Source: Oxalobacteraceae bacterium (GTDB lineage Bacteria > Pseudomonadota > Gammaproteobacteria > Burkholderiales > Burkholderiaceae_D). From it: a DNA stretch of 40,470 nt. Positions 16,835-25,143 of this stretch are shown here, in pieces (within the stretch, counting starts at the first letter, position 1; each line of letters starts with the position of its first letter). The notes below the pieces were generated by a model. The model made no database searches. It was not told the origin of the DNA and worked only from the letters and a program-made list of their open reading frames with translations. Position numbers and translations under genes: made by a program. The DNA is taken from contig JAIXXN010000020.1 in the NCBI GenBank assembly GCA_027490725.1, forward strand, positions 1 through 40,470. Reading direction: 5' to 3'.

Positions 16835-17983
16835 ATGTCCACTCAGCACAACCCGGAACAGAAAGTGCTCAGCGCAGTATCAGCCGCCGCGCCCGTCGCC
16901 ACGCCGCCCGCCAACCGCCGTGTGGTGGTGATCGCCACTATCGTTGCGCTGGCCGCACTGGCACTGGGTGGTCGCATGTGGTACCGCAGCCATTACTTCG
17001 TCGAAACGGAAAATGCCTATGTGGCAGGGCATGTGCATCCGGTGTCGTCCCGTATTGGCGGTACTGTGACCAAAGTGCTGATCGACGATAACCAGCAGGT
17101 GCATGCCGGCGATGTGATCGCCGAACTCGATCCGTTTGATCAGCATGTGAAGGTTGAGCAGATGCAGGCTCAGATTTTCTCGGTGGAGCAGCAGATGCTG
17201 CAGGCCGATGCGCAGATCGCGCAGGTGCAGGCGCAAGCTAGCGCCGCAGCCGCGCAAGTGGCGCAGTCCGAAGCCCAGCTGGTGCGCGCCAAACAGGACG
17301 CCGAGCGTTTTGGTCAGCTGTATAACAGCCAGATGAAAGCCGTCTCGAAAGCCGAACTCGATGCAGCCGTAGCCGGTCGCGCCGGTGCCAGCGCGGATCT
17401 GGCGGCGCGCAAAGATAGCGCGCTCGCTGCCAAGGCACAGATCAACGCTGCGCGTGCTGCCCGTGATGTGCTCAAGGCGCAAGTGGCCGTGCTGCGCGTG
17501 CAATTGAAGGACGCCCAGCAGCAACTGGCTTACAACCGTATTCTGGCACCCGTCGATGGCCGTATCGGCAAGCGCAGTGTGGAAGTTGGTCAGCGCGTCA
17601 GCTCCGGCCAGCTGTTGACCGCCATCGTGCAGGAAAACGTCTGGCTGACCGCCAACTTCAAGGAAACCCAACTGGCCGATCTGAAGCCGGGTCAGGAAGT
17701 CAAAGTTACTATCGATGCGCTGCCGGGTAAGGAATTGATCGGCAAGGTCGATAGCTTCGCACCGGCTTCGGGCGCCCAGTTTGCGCTGCTGCCGGCCGAT
17801 AACGCGACCGGTAACTTCACCAAGATCGTACAGCGGGTGCCGGTCAAAATCGTCTTCAAAGCTGAAGATGTGAAAGCCCTGAGTGGCCGTCTGGTGCCGG
17901 GCATGTCGGCGATTGCCGAAGTGTCGGTCAAGCAGCGTGGCGCCGCCGCCGACGCTAAAGCTGCCCCTGCCTCTGCTCATTAA
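16835..17983 (+). CDS. EmrA/HlyD-type periplasmic adaptor of a tripartite efflux pump
   Basis: 382 residues. One N-terminal transmembrane helix (about 30-46) anchors it in the inner membrane. The rest is periplasmic: the first lipoyl/barrel half (ENAYVAGHVHPVSSRIGGTVTKVLIDDNQQVHAGDVIAELDP, about 57-100), a long coiled-coil hairpin (about 105-225) rich in Ala, Gln and Glu, then the second half (LAYNRILAPVDGRIGKRSVEVGQRV) and a beta-barrel. It bridges the MFS transporter and the outer-membrane factor encoded next. CGGAG lies 7 bases before the ATG; the next gene follows after 11 bases. Symbol withheld because emrA, vceA and farA are equally plausible names. Confidence 0.94.
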   Translation: MSTQHNPEQKVLSAVSAAAPVATPPANRRVVVIATIVALAALALGGRMWYRSHYFVETENAYVAGHVHPVSSRIGGTVTKVLIDDNQQVHAGDVIAELDPFDQHVKVEQMQAQIFSVEQQMLQADAQIAQVQAQASAAAAQVAQSEAQLVRAKQDAERFGQLYNSQMKAVSKAELDAAVAGRAGASADLAARKDSALAAKAQINAARAARDVLKAQVAVLRVQLKDAQQQLAYNRILAPVDGRIGKRSVEVGQRVSSGQLLTAIVQENVWLTANFKETQLADLKPGQEVKVTIDALPGKELIGKVDSFAPASGAQFALLPADNATGNFTKIVQRVPVKIVFKAEDVKALSGRLVPGMSAIAEVSVKQRGAAADAKAAPASAH

Positions 17984-17994
17984 GGAGCCGCATC

Positions 17995-19605
17995 ATGGCT
18001 AGCACGACCCACGACGCGCCGGCAGGTGGCGCGCATTTTGCGCTACCGGCAGTGGGCGAGAAAGTCTCGGCCCGCACCTGGATGGCGGTGGCGGCCGGGA
18101 TGCTGGGCGCCTTCATGGCGGTGCTCGATATCCAGATCACCAACTCCTCGCTGAAAGATATTCTCGGTACGCTTTCGGCCACGCAGGAAGAGGGCTCGTG
18201 GATCGCCACGGCCTATCTGGTGGCTGAAATCATCATCATTCCGATGACCGGTCTGATGACGCGCGTGTTCGGTCTGCGCGCCTACATGATCGGTACCACG
18301 TCGCTGTTCCTGATCTTCTCGACGCTGTGCGGCTTCGCCTGGAATCTGCCCAGCATGATCGTGTTCCGCATGCTGCAGGGCTTTACCGGCGGTGCGCTGA
18401 TTCCGATGGCGATGACGCTGGTGATGCTCAAACTACCGGCCAGCAAACGCGCGACCGGTATGGCGATCTTCGGGCTGACCGCTACGCTGGCGCCATCTAT
18501 GGGGCCGACCTTCGGCGGCTATCTGAGCGAGCTGTATGGCTGGCCCTCGATCTTCTACATTAACTGGGGTCCGGGCCTGCTGCTGATCGCCGGTATCGCG
18601 CTGGGGCTGGACAAGGAAAAGCGCCAGCTGCATCTGCTGCGGAACGCCGACTGGCTGGGCATCGGCCTGATGGCCATGGGCTTGGGCAGCCTGACGATTT
18701 TCCTCGAAGAGGGCAATAGCAAGGACTGGTTCGAATCGCGCTTCATCATCACCTTCGCAGCAATGGCCATCATCGGTCTGCTGGGCTGGGCGGTGACGGC
18801 GGCCACCCGCAAGCAGCCCTTCGTCAATCTTGGCCTCTACGGTCAGCGTAACTTCTTCGCTGCCACCGCGCTGTCGATGGCGATGGGCATGGGTTTGTAC
18901 GGCTCGTCCTTCCTGCTGCCGCTGTATCTGGGCCAGATTGCCGGTTACTCGCCGATGCAGATCGGTGAAGTGATCATGTGGGCCGGTCTGCCGCAACTGT
19001 TGATCATGCCGTTCGTGGCCAAGCTGTCGTCGAAAGTCGATAACCGGATTTTGTGCACCTTCGGTCTGCTGCTGTTCGGCGGCTCCTGCCTGATGAATGC
19101 CTATATGGATGCCACCACCGGCTACGACCAGCTGCTGCTGTCGCAAGTGGTGCGTGCGCTGGGGCAGCCGTTCGTGATGCTGACGCTGTCGAACTTCGCC
19201 ATGAACGGCATCCAGCCGAAGGACATGCCATCTGCCTCGAGCCTGATTAACATGACCCGCAATCTGGGTGGCTCGATCGGGATTGCATTGCTGGCGACCG
19301 CGCTGACGGCGCGCGAGCATTTCCATTCGCAGCGGCTGGGCGAAGCGGTCACCGGCTATGCCGCCGCGACGCAGGAGCGTCTGGCAGCGCTGACCCAGTC
19401 CTTCATCGGCAAGGGTTACGACGCCACGACCGCAGGCGATATGGCACTCAAGGCGGTTGACGGCATCGTGCGGCGCGAAGCCTATGTGATGGCTTACAAC
19501 GACGGCTTCTTCCTGGTCGCGATGGTGCTGCTCGGCTGCATCGGCGTACTGTGGTTCTCGGACAAAGTGAAAGCCCCTTCGGGTGGCGGTGGCGGTGCGC
19601 ATTAA
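17995..19605 (+). CDS. EmrB-type DHA2 family MFS drug transporter
   Basis: 536 residues with about 14 transmembrane segments, the size of the DHA2 (14-helix) family. Family motifs visible are FMAVLDIQITNSSLKDI in helix 1, GSWIATAYLVAEIIIIPMTG in helix 2, RMLQGFTGGALIPMAM (motif C-like region) and GPTFGGYLSELYGWPSIFYINW. Proton-driven export of lipophilic drugs, bile salts or fatty acids is the known role of such pumps; substrate not evident here. AAGGAG 8 bases before the ATG. Middle gene of the operon. Confidence 0.95.
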   Translation: MASTTHDAPAGGAHFALPAVGEKVSARTWMAVAAGMLGAFMAVLDIQITNSSLKDILGTLSATQEEGSWIATAYLVAEIIIIPMTGLMTRVFGLRAYMIGTTSLFLIFSTLCGFAWNLPSMIVFRMLQGFTGGALIPMAMTLVMLKLPASKRATGMAIFGLTATLAPSMGPTFGGYLSELYGWPSIFYINWGPGLLLIAGIALGLDKEKRQLHLLRNADWLGIGLMAMGLGSLTIFLEEGNSKDWFESRFIITFAAMAIIGLLGWAVTAATRKQPFVNLGLYGQRNFFAATALSMAMGMGLYGSSFLLPLYLGQIAGYSPMQIGEVIMWAGLPQLLIMPFVAKLSSKVDNRILCTFGLLLFGGSCLMNAYMDATTGYDQLLLSQVVRALGQPFVMLTLSNFAMNGIQPKDMPSASSLINMTRNLGGSIGIALLATALTAREHFHSQRLGEAVTGYAAATQERLAALTQSFIGKGYDATTAGDMALKAVDGIVRREAYVMAYNDGFFLVAMVLLGCIGVLWFSDKVKAPSGGGGGAH

Positions 19606-19644
19606 GCGACGCCACGACAAATCAAATACAAGTGAGGTAACAGC

Positions 19645-21144
19645 ATGTTGAATTCCGCTTTCCAACGTCTGACACTGGCCGCTGCGGTGGCGCTGGCCGT
19701 GAGCGGCTGCGCGACGGTCGGTCGTGATTTCTCGGCGCCGCCGGCGGTCGCCGACGCCGCCTTCCGTCATCAGGGCACAAACCCTGCCAGTGCGGCACGC
19801 CTGCCGACCCAGTGGTGGTCGGTATTCCATGATGCGACGCTGGACCAGCTCGAACAGACGGCACTGCGCGATAACCCGAGCGTGAAAGCCGCTGCGCAGC
19901 GGCTGGTGCAGGCGCTGGAGCAGGCCGGCGTGACTCGCTCGAGCCAGCAGCCGCAGATCAATGCGCGCACTGCCGTCGGAAATTCGCGCACCTCGGCGGA
20001 AACCTCGCAGGGGCTGGCGCTGGGTGGTCGCTCGATCAAGGGTAATGACTATCAGGTCGGGGTATCGCTGTCGTATGAAGTCGATCTGCTGGGCCGGGTG
20101 CGCCGCATGGTCGAGGCTGCCGATGCGCAGGCGCAGGCTGCCGAAGCCGATCGTGATGGCGTGCTGTTGCTGCTGTCGTCGCAAGTGGCGACCACCTACT
20201 GGCAGTTGCGCGGCCTGGATGCCGAAATGGCGATCCTGAATGGCGCGCTGGATACCCGCCGCGAGACAGAAGAACTGGTGACGGCACGCTTTAATGCCGG
20301 CCTGTCGAACGAACTCGATGTGTCGCGTGCGCGCATTGAACGCGCCAATGCGCAAGCCGATCTGCACGAAGTACAGCGTCAGCGCAATCTGCTGGAACAC
20401 AGTCTGGCGACGCTGGTGGGCGCTTCGCCGTCGGCCCTGCTGACGGCGGCAAATCTGAATACCGGTGCCGGTGCCGGTGTCGTGAATCTGCCGCAAGCGC
20501 CCGCGATTCCGGTCGGTCTGCCCGCCAGCCTGCTGGGACAGCGTCCCGATCTGGCAGCCAGCGTTGCTACGTTGCGCGCGACCAATGCACAGATTGGCGT
20601 GGCCGAAGCTGCGTTCTATCCATCGTTTAGCCTGACGGGTAATTTCGGCTTTGCTTCGGAGAGCCTGCGCAATCTCGGCAACGGCGCGGCGCGTCAGTTC
20701 GGTGCCGGTCCACTGGCCTTGTCGCTGCCACTGTTTGATGGTGGTCGCAACAAATCCAATCTGGCGCTGGCCAAGGCGCGCTATGAAGAGGCGCTGGCGA
20801 ATCACCAGAGCAAATTGCTGACGGCGCTGCGCGAAGTGGAAGATGCGCTGTCGGATGTGCAGCAGCGTCAGTTGCAGGGCGATGCGCAAGCGGCCTCGCA
20901 AGCGGCGGCAGCGCGTGGCTATCTGGTGGCACGCGCCCGTTACGAGCGCGGTGTATCGAGTTATCTGGACGTGACCGATGCCCAGCGTAGTGCCCTCGCT
21001 GCCGATCGCGCTGCCGTGCAGATCAACACCCAGCGTCTGCTGGCAGCAGTCTCGGTGGCACGCGCACTCGGTGCTGGCTGGCAGCCGTCGGCGCAGTTGG
21101 CCAGCGTGGCCCAGGATGACGCGCTGAAACCTGCGACGCGCTAA
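19645..21144 (+). CDS. outer-membrane efflux lipoprotein, NodT/OprM family
   Basis: 499 residues. A lipoprotein signal with lipobox VSGC (Cys22, followed by Ala, so outer membrane) and then two repeats of the outer-membrane-factor fold: residues 25-240 (start of first repeat FSAPPAVADAAFRHQ; strand region YQVGVSLSYEVDLLGRVRRMV) and 245-490 (RPDLAASVATLRATNAQIGVAEAAFYPSFSLTG in the second). The protein forms the trimeric TolC-like duct for the EmrAB-type pump encoded just upstream; 39 bases separate it from the transporter gene. GAGG precedes the ATG. Completes the operon. Confidence 0.95.
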   Translation: MLNSAFQRLTLAAAVALAVSGCATVGRDFSAPPAVADAAFRHQGTNPASAARLPTQWWSVFHDATLDQLEQTALRDNPSVKAAAQRLVQALEQAGVTRSSQQPQINARTAVGNSRTSAETSQGLALGGRSIKGNDYQVGVSLSYEVDLLGRVRRMVEAADAQAQAAEADRDGVLLLLSSQVATTYWQLRGLDAEMAILNGALDTRRETEELVTARFNAGLSNELDVSRARIERANAQADLHEVQRQRNLLEHSLATLVGASPSALLTAANLNTGAGAGVVNLPQAPAIPVGLPASLLGQRPDLAASVATLRATNAQIGVAEAAFYPSFSLTGNFGFASESLRNLGNGAARQFGAGPLALSLPLFDGGRNKSNLALAKARYEEALANHQSKLLTALREVEDALSDVQQRQLQGDAQAASQAAAARGYLVARARYERGVSSYLDVTDAQRSALAADRAAVQINTQRLLAAVSVARALGAGWQPSAQLASVAQDDALKPATR

Positions 21145-21196
21145 GCTGCCTAGCTGAGTGGATTACAATACGCGCCTCACTTTCGCCGAGGCTCGT

Positions 21197-22912
21197 ATGA
21201 AGAAAATGCTCTCCCCATTGGCGCTGACGCTGGCGCTAACCTTTGCCGGTGTTGTAAATACCGCCAGCGCTGCGCCGGCCGGCGTCGCCGAACTGCAGCG
21301 CATGAACAAGCGCTTCGCGCCGGTGGCGCTGAGCGCCGATACCAGTGCGCTGTCGGCTGGCGATAAGAAAGCCATCGTCAAACTGATCGAGGCGGCCAAA
21401 ATCCTCGACGTGCTGCAACTGCGCCAGCGCTGGTCCGGCAACGAAGCCCTGTGGGCGGCGCTGCAACGCGATCATAGCCCGCTGGGCAAAGCCCGTCTCG
21501 ACTACTTCTGGCTCAATAAAGGTCCTTGGTCTATCCTCGACGACCATCAGCGCTTCCTGCCCGCCGAAGTGGCGGGGATCGCGATTCCCGACCATAAGCC
21601 AGCGGCGGCCAATTTCTATCCGCAGGGCGCCAGCAAAGCGGCACTGGAAAGCTGGATCAATGCGCTGCCTGCTGCGGAACGGGAACGGGCCCAGTGGTTC
21701 TTCACCACTATTCGCCAGAATGCTGCCGGCCAATTCGTCGCGGTGAACTATTCCGACGAATACAAGCCGGAGCTCGAGCGTGCTGCAGCGCTGCTGAAGC
21801 AGGCCGCCGCCGATACCGATAACGCCACACTGAAAAAATTCCTGACGCTGCGTGCCGAGGCATTTCTTAGTAACGATTACCTGGCGTCCGATTTTGCGTG
21901 GATGGATCTGGATGCGCCGGTCGATGTCACCATCGGACCTTACGAAACCTATAACGATGAACTGTTCGGCTACAAGGCGGCGTTCGAAGCCTATGTAAAT
22001 ATCCGCGACGAGAAGGAAACCCGCAAACTGGACTTCTTCGCCCAGCATATGCAGGAGCTGGAAGACCATCTGCCACTCGATGCGCAGTACCGCAACCCAA
22101 AGGTCGGCGCGGTGGCGCCGATGGTGGTGGTGAATCAGGTGTACGGCGCCGGTGACGGTAATATGGGGGTGCAGACCGCCGCCTACAATCTGCCCAACGA
22201 CGAGCGCATCATCAGCCAGCGCGGCTCGAAACGGGTGATGCTGAAGAACGTACAGGAAGCCAAATTCAAAGCTACGCTGACGCCGATTTCACGTCTGGTA
22301 CTGAGCAAGGCCGATCAGCGTGATCTCGATTTCGATTCCTTCTTCACGCATATTCTGGCGCATGAAATCATGCACGGTCTGGGCCCGCACAGCACCCGCG
22401 TGAACGGCGTCGAGTCGACCCCGCGCCAGGATCTGAAGGATGCCTATTCCACCATCGAGGAAGCCAAGGCCGACATTACCGGTCTGTATGCACTGGCGTA
22501 TATGATGGATAAAGGGCTGCTGGCCGGTACGCTGGGGCAGGGCGCAGCGGCCGAGCGCAAGCTGTACACCACCTTCCTCGCGTCGGCATTCCGCACGCTG
22601 CACTTCGGCCTGACCGATTCGCACGCACGCGGCATGGCAATTCAGGTGAACTACCTGCTCGACCATGGCGGTTTTGTGGTGAATCGCGATGGGACGTTTG
22701 CGGTGGACTTCAAGCGGATCAAACAGGCCGTGACGGAGCTCGATCGCGAGTTCCTGACCATCGAAGCAACCGGCGACTATGCGCGTGCGCAGGCGATGAT
22801 CAAGCAGTACGTGGTGATCCGCCCGGCAGTGCAGAAGGCGCTTGACCGGATGAAGACCGTGCCGAACGATATCCGTCCGGTGTTCACGACGGCGCAGCAG
22901 TTGCTCAAGTAG
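21197..22912 (+). CDS. secreted M49-like (dipeptidyl-peptidase III-like) zinc peptidase
   Basis: 571 residues. Signal peptide MKKMLSPLALTLALTFAGVVNTASA. The zinc site is HEIMHG (His389, Glu390, His393) and the second motif is EEAKAD (Glu421-Asp426), giving the third ligand. The whole sequence, e.g. GPYETYNDELFGYKAAFEAYV and the RGSKRVMLKNVQEAKF block, resembles bacterial proteins annotated as peptidase family M49 or Zn-dependent hydrolase. Classical DPP III has HEXXGH; here the motif is HEXXH, so activity as a dipeptidyl peptidase is inference. The ATG at 21197 follows GAGG; the reading frame opens at a GTG (21158) but lacks a signal there. Only 52 bases separate it from the efflux operon with no terminator between. 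Confidence 0.85.
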   Translation: MKKMLSPLALTLALTFAGVVNTASAAPAGVAELQRMNKRFAPVALSADTSALSAGDKKAIVKLIEAAKILDVLQLRQRWSGNEALWAALQRDHSPLGKARLDYFWLNKGPWSILDDHQRFLPAEVAGIAIPDHKPAAANFYPQGASKAALESWINALPAAERERAQWFFTTIRQNAAGQFVAVNYSDEYKPELERAAALLKQAAADTDNATLKKFLTLRAEAFLSNDYLASDFAWMDLDAPVDVTIGPYETYNDELFGYKAAFEAYVNIRDEKETRKLDFFAQHMQELEDHLPLDAQYRNPKVGAVAPMVVVNQVYGAGDGNMGVQTAAYNLPNDERIISQRGSKRVMLKNVQEAKFKATLTPISRLVLSKADQRDLDFDSFFTHILAHEIMHGLGPHSTRVNGVESTPRQDLKDAYSTIEEAKADITGLYALAYMMDKGLLAGTLGQGAAAERKLYTTFLASAFRTLHFGLTDSHARGMAIQVNYLLDHGGFVVNRDGTFAVDFKRIKQAVTELDREFLTIEATGDYARAQAMIKQYVVIRPAVQKALDRMKTVPNDIRPVFTTAQQLLK

Positions 22913-22926
22913 GCGAGCACGACAGG

Positions 22927-22958
22927 AGAGCGGGGGGCGAAATCGGTCCCCCCGCTCT
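22927..22958 (+). terminator. stem-loop after the M49-like gene
   Basis: An 11-bp perfect stem AGAGCGGGGGG / CCCCCCGCTCT with a 10-base loop. The T run is poor, so it may be a weak terminator or an mRNA-end stabiliser. A perfect 14-bp palindrome TTTCTACGTAGAAA follows at 22985-22998, upstream of the next gene. Confidence 0.6.
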
Positions 22959-23063
22959 GCTGTTGTCAGTGCAGCATTCCATTTTTTCTACGTAGAAATA
23001 AAGCCTGCTAGATCCTGCCTTACGGCAATTTTTAATGCCCTACCGTGCTACAGTCGGAGCACG

Positions 23064-23768
23064 ATGATCAAGCACTTTCTTCCCCTGTTGCCGATACTGA
23101 GTTGCGTCGCTACGCTACAGGCGGCCGAGCTGACGCCGCTGGAAACGCGCTGGCTCAGCGCTGGCGCTGCGGTACTCACGCATGCCAAACAGGAACTCCA
23201 GCTACCCATCGACATTACCGTGCAGCCGCAGGCACGCGCACAGGATGTGCCGCTGGCGCTCGGCTATCAGAACGGTCGCTGCAAGCTGGTGTTGTCGCTG
23301 CGCGGCAATGAACATGCCGAGGATGTGCTGGCCGGTGTGCTTGCGGCGCAGCAGCCCTGGATGATCGAAGCCATGGTGGCGCACGAGATCGGACATTGCT
23401 GGCGCTATGTGCAGGGCGCCTGGCATCTGTTGCCGGCCGGTTTCGAGCAGCGCGCTGCGGTGCCGCAACTGACACCGCAGGAGTCGCGGCAGGCATCGCT
23501 GCAGAGCACCTTGCGCGCAACCCGTCGCGAGGAAGCGTATGCCGATCTGGTGGCACTGGGGTGGACCGCACAGCACTATCCGCAGCGCTATGCGGCCGTG
23601 CTCGGGTGGCTGCAGCGACTGCGCCAGCCGCCCGCGAGTGGGCTGGCTAGCCATAGCACACTGGCGTGGTTGCAACTGGCATCGAGTGTCACGGTGTTTG
23701 CCGGCGACCAGCCGTGGTTGCAGCGGGTCGAACAGCTGTGGCAGCAGGGCCTGCGTCTGGAGCAGTAA
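23064..23768 (+). CDS. secreted HEXXH metallopeptidase-like protein of unknown family
   Basis: 234 residues. Signal peptide MIKHFLPLLPILSCVATLQA. HEIGHCW (His107, Glu108, His111) is followed by EEAYAD (Glu156-Asp161), the same HEXXH plus EExxAD plan as the neighbouring M49-like protein but on a far smaller scaffold. The sequence between includes a hydrophobic first part with LGYQNGRCKLVLSLRGNE and a loop rich in Gln/Leu. I do not recognise a named family. A periplasmic peptidase is inferred. The ATG at 23064 follows CGGAG by 4 bases. No other gene in the unit is obvious, although the BON gene follows 100 bases later on the same strand. Confidence 0.8.
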   Translation: MIKHFLPLLPILSCVATLQAAELTPLETRWLSAGAAVLTHAKQELQLPIDITVQPQARAQDVPLALGYQNGRCKLVLSLRGNEHAEDVLAGVLAAQQPWMIEAMVAHEIGHCWRYVQGAWHLLPAGFEQRAAVPQLTPQESRQASLQSTLRATRREEAYADLVALGWTAQHYPQRYAAVLGWLQRLRQPPASGLASHSTLAWLQLASSVTVFAGDQPWLQRVEQLWQQGLRLEQ

Positions 23769-23833
23769 AGGCTACGCTGCCGATTTTGCAACAACGTACG
23801 TTTGCGCACAGAGGTGCGGCAGGCATGGGCGTT

Positions 23834-23869
23834 TAATGTGTCCACCAACCACCATGAAGGGACACATTA
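23834..23869 (+). promoter_or_regulatory. inverted repeat across the BON gene ribosome binding site
   Basis: TAATGTGTCC (23834-23843) and GGACACATTA (23860-23869) form a perfect 10-bp stem with a 16-base loop. The right arm runs through the end of the Shine-Dalgarno (AAGGGA, 23857-23862) into the A of the ATG. Folded in RNA it would hide the translation start. An in-frame ATG in the loop (23854) has no ribosome binding site. Confidence 0.55.
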
Positions 23870-24582
23870 TGAACAAATTACTTCTTCTCGTTATGAGCAT
23901 GGCCGCCAGTGCCAGTTTTGCTGCGTCCGCGCCGAATAACGATAGCGTGGCTTACAAGCATGCCACCCAGCAGGCGGAAGTGGCATACAAGGCGGCCAAA
24001 TCGGCCTGCGATGGTCAGTCGGGCAATGCCAAAGACGTTTGCGTCGAAACTGCCAAGCTGGCCCGTGCCAGTAGCGAAGCACAGGCCACCATGCAGTACC
24101 GTAATGATAAAAAATCTGTGCAAAAGGCCCAGACCGAAGTAGCCGATGCCAACTACAACCTTGCCAAAGCCCGCTGCGCGCCGATGAGCGGCGCCGATAA
24201 ATCCAGTTGTCTCGATATGGCCAAAGCGAGCCACATCGCATCCGTCAATGATGCGAAAGAAGGGCGCCGCATGGCCGATACCCGCCAGACTGGCATCGAC
24301 TGTAGCGCCATGACGGGCGGCGATAAGGTGGCATGTGAAACCCGCTCCAAATCGGCGCAGGCACGTGACAGCATGGCGGACACCATGATTACCACCAAGG
24401 TAAAAACCGAGCTGCTGGCTGAACCCAGCCTGAAGTCGCTCGATGTGAATGTCGAGACTACCAATGGCACGGTGATGCTGAGCGGCTTTGTACCGTCGCA
24501 GGCCGAGGTCGATAAAGCCGTGGATGTGGCGCGTAACGTCAAAGGCGTCAACAAAGTGCAAAGTTCGCTGCGCATCAAATAG
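23869..24582 (+). CDS. secreted BON-domain protein with three Cys-x10-Cys repeats
   Basis: 237 residues. Signal peptide MNKLLLLVMSMAASASFAAS. Residues about 45-165 contain three Cys-x10-Cys units (CDGQSGNAKDVC, CAPMSGADKSSC, CSAMTGGDKVAC), each flanked by Ala/Lys-rich helix. The C-terminal BON domain is at about 168-237 (MITTKVKTELLAEP, VETTNGTVMLSGFVPSQ, VKGVNKVQSSLRIK), as in OsmY-like periplasmic proteins that bind membranes or help the envelope under stress. The combined architecture is unusual to me. The start at 23869 uses AAGGGA; the start lies in a strong inverted repeat. The downstream stem-loop at 24593-24628 may stop the transcript. Confidence 0.85.
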   Translation: MNKLLLLVMSMAASASFAASAPNNDSVAYKHATQQAEVAYKAAKSACDGQSGNAKDVCVETAKLARASSEAQATMQYRNDKKSVQKAQTEVADANYNLAKARCAPMSGADKSSCLDMAKASHIASVNDAKEGRRMADTRQTGIDCSAMTGGDKVACETRSKSAQARDSMADTMITTKVKTELLAEPSLKSLDVNVETTNGTVMLSGFVPSQAEVDKAVDVARNVKGVNKVQSSLRIK

Positions 24583-24592
24583 CATGTTTCGC

Positions 24593-24628
24593 GGCGTTCA
24601 CGGGCAGTTTCTGCTGTCGGTGAACGCC
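24593..24628 (+). terminator. stem-loop after the BON gene
   Basis: GGCGTTCAC (24593-24601) pairs with GTGAACGCC (24620-24628); the loop can form a further small hairpin. No T run follows, so termination is uncertain. Confidence 0.45.
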
Positions 24629-24639
24629 CGGAAGTGGAT

Positions 24640-25053
24640 ATATTCCAGCCTTGTCAATAAGGTAATGCCCGTAATGATTCTATAAAATTATCTTTTTTGT
24701 TATTCGACGTATCTTTTTTCCAACAATTCCCTACCGGATGAGCGGTGTTTCAGAGCGATTTCTGCCCTGTGCCGCGTCTCCGCGTCTCTACATCTGCCTG
24801 AATCCAGTTTCATCGTTTTATTGCTCTGGCAGCATGCCTAATTCAGCCACTTTCACTCTGCATTAATGAAATTTATTATCGTTTTTTGTATTGATTCTAA
24901 TAAATATTCATAATTATTCTGATAATTACAATCTGGCCATTTGTTCAATTCCTGTCACATCTTGTAACAGGTATCAAGATGTTTATTGAAAAATAAATTC
25001 TATTCCGACAATCTTTTCTTGCGAAAAATTGATGATATATTTTCATCACACTT
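24640..25053. other. AT-rich regulatory region upstream of the PEP-CTERM protease
   Basis: Most of this stretch, especially 24860-25045, is AT-rich against a GC-rich neighbourhood. It has no convincing ORF. It contains an 8-bp inverted repeat ACATCTTG / CAAGATGT (24957-24982). No sigma-54 or clear sigma-70 promoter was found by eye. It may be a nucleoid-silenced (H-NS/MvaT-like) or flexible promoter region. Confidence 0.55.
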
Positions 25054-25088
25054 TAGCTATACGGGGTGCACTTCGGTGGTGATAGCTA
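25054..25088 (+). promoter_or_regulatory. structured leader of the PEP-CTERM protease gene
   Basis: TAGCTAT (25054-25060) pairs with ATAGCTA (25082-25088); inside is CAC-TTCG-GTG, a UUCG tetraloop hairpin. It lies 55 bases upstream of the start codon. Leader status assumes transcription begins upstream. Confidence 0.4.
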
Positions 25089-25143
25089 TCGTTCCCTATT
25101 CATTAAAATATTTTCCAAAAGAAACCAAACCAGGATAGAACTC

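Noticed and set aside
18433..20901. An 822-codon minus-strand frame opposite the efflux genes
   Set aside because: Shadow of the transporter and outer-membrane factor genes; Arg/Gln/His-rich composition and no homology-like motifs.
23539..23868. N-terminal extension of the BON gene from 23539
   Set aside because: The extension is an out-of-frame reading of the HEXXH gene; a signal peptide starts at 23869.
24640..25053. Sigma-54 promoter for the PEP-CTERM protease
   Set aside because: PEP-CTERM genes in some species use sigma-54, so I looked for GG-N10-GC sites; the candidates near 24829 and 24934 do not fit.
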